A stretch of DNA of 20,148 nucleotides, from positions 1-20,148 of the IMG/VR virus record IMGVR_UViG_3300044630_000002, one strand, 5' to 3'. This document shows positions 19,659 to 20,148 of this stretch, piece by piece. Within the stretch, counting starts at the first letter, position 1; each line of letters begins with the position of its first letter. The notes beneath the pieces are model-generated. The model had not been told where the DNA came from, searched no databases, and saw nothing but the letters and a program-made list of their open reading frames with translations. The DNA comes from a virus. The translations under genes were made by a program, and so were the position numbers.

Positions 19659-20148
19659 ATGGCAGCACTATCAATCAGCGTACCGTACCCAGTCTTTTCA
19701 GGACAGGATGGGTTGCCTTTGGACAATGGTTATGTGTGGATTGGCGCGCCAAACTTGTCGCCACAAGTTAACCCTGTTACTGTTTATTTTGATGAAGCAT
19801 TAACAATACAAGCAGCCCAACCATTACGCACCATCAATGGCTACATTTCAAACTCTGGAACACCTGCACAAATTTATGTGAACGGCGTGAACTTTTCTAT
19901 TTTGGTTCAAGATAGTAAAGGCTCAATGGTTTATCAATTTGCAGATGGTGCTTATGTTGCAACAAATGCAGTGAGTGTTGCATTTACTGGAGCCAATGGT
20001 CAAACTGGTACGGTGGCTGACATTGCTGATCCAGATGGTGCTGATTGGATTGGGTTTACAGGGTACAAGGCCCAAGACGGAACAGTTGAAAATTTAGCTG
20101 GCGATGATGGTTCAGACTGGATTGGTTTTGAGCCATCGGCAACAGGCT
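19659..20148 (+). CDS. tailspike or tail fibre with P22-like head-binding domain (partial, 3' end missing)
   Basis: At least 163 residues, open to the right edge. Residues 7-90 match the P22 gp9 head-binding domain in layout: VPYPVFSGQDGLPLDNGYVW (8-27) versus P22 [21 protein letters not shown], then VNPVTVYFDEALTIQAAQPL (38-57) versus PVNPANQIPVYI...ITQPL, then TINGYISNSGTPAQIYVNG and FSILVQDSKGSMVYQF. This domain plugs the spike into the gp4/gp10-type tail. Beyond it, two copies of DG-x-DWIGF (residues about 126-133 and 151-158) begin a new region that should lead to the receptor-binding part. The ATG follows TAAGGAGA at 19643-19650. The specificity domain lies outside this window. Confidence 0.9.
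   Translation, partial: MAALSISVPYPVFSGQDGLPLDNGYVWIGAPNLSPQVNPVTVYFDEALTIQAAQPLRTINGYISNSGTPAQIYVNGVNFSILVQDSKGSMVYQFADGAYVATNAVSVAFTGANGQTGTVADIADPDGADWIGFTGYKAQDGTVENLAGDDGSDWIGFEPSATG

Noticed and set aside
1-20148. tRNA genes, CRISPR arrays, insertion sequences, attachment sites, terminal repeats
   Set aside because: No cloverleaf-like region, regularly spaced repeats, transposase gene or matching window ends were noticed; nearly all bases are taken up by overlapping genes. A covariance-model and repeat search would be needed to be certain.

Overview
This window is the packaging, virion-assembly and DNA-ejection half of a tailed bacteriophage with a P22-like (short-tailed, podovirus) architecture. 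Every supported gene is on the + strand, packed with ATGA, TAATG or few-base junctions. The strongest evidence is gene order. Small terminase, large terminase, P22-type portal, scaffold, P22-type coat with an inserted I-domain, gp4-like adaptor, gp10-like tail hub, a coiled-coil plus jelly-roll protein in the gp26 (tail needle) slot, three ejection proteins in the gp7-gp20-gp16 slots, and the start of a tailspike with a P22-type head-binding domain follow one another as in P22. The large terminase is shorter than P22's and looks like the PBSX/Terminase_3 type, so the module is mosaic. A Gram-negative host is implied by this machinery. The general look (many small conserved orphans between structural genes) resembles uncultured aquatic phages, but no host can be named from sequence alone. 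No integrase, repressor, lysis gene, tRNA or CRISPR array was found.

Positions 1-3088 form an early/accessory DNA-metabolism block. It holds a C5-cytosine DNA methyltransferase whose whole length is also open in a second frame, an orphan basic protein, a RusA-like Holliday-junction resolvase, a PAPS-reductase-like PP-loop ATPase, a second orphan, a lone NrdR-type zinc ribbon and an HNH-type nuclease just before the terminase.

Positions 3089-9663 hold packaging and head genes: TerS, TerL, portal, scaffold, coat and a beta-rich protein that may decorate the head. A terminator-like hairpin follows at about 9673-9701.

Positions 9716-14822 hold the neck and tail-hub genes (gp4-like, gp10-like, needle candidate), interspersed with four very small, mostly lysine-rich proteins and several beta-rich orphans. 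A promoter-like sequence sits at 14819-14846 in the only intergenic gap longer than about 70 bases.

Positions 14898-20148 hold an orphan helical protein, three ejection proteins that would be packaged in the head and pushed through the host envelope, and the tailspike 5' end, cut by the window edge. From about 15.4 kb the DNA looks AT-richer than the packaging module.

The most unusual observation is at the left edge. The methyltransferase frame (TTG start at 27) and a +1 frame (ATG start at 31) are both open for over 800 bases, and both look like real proteins.
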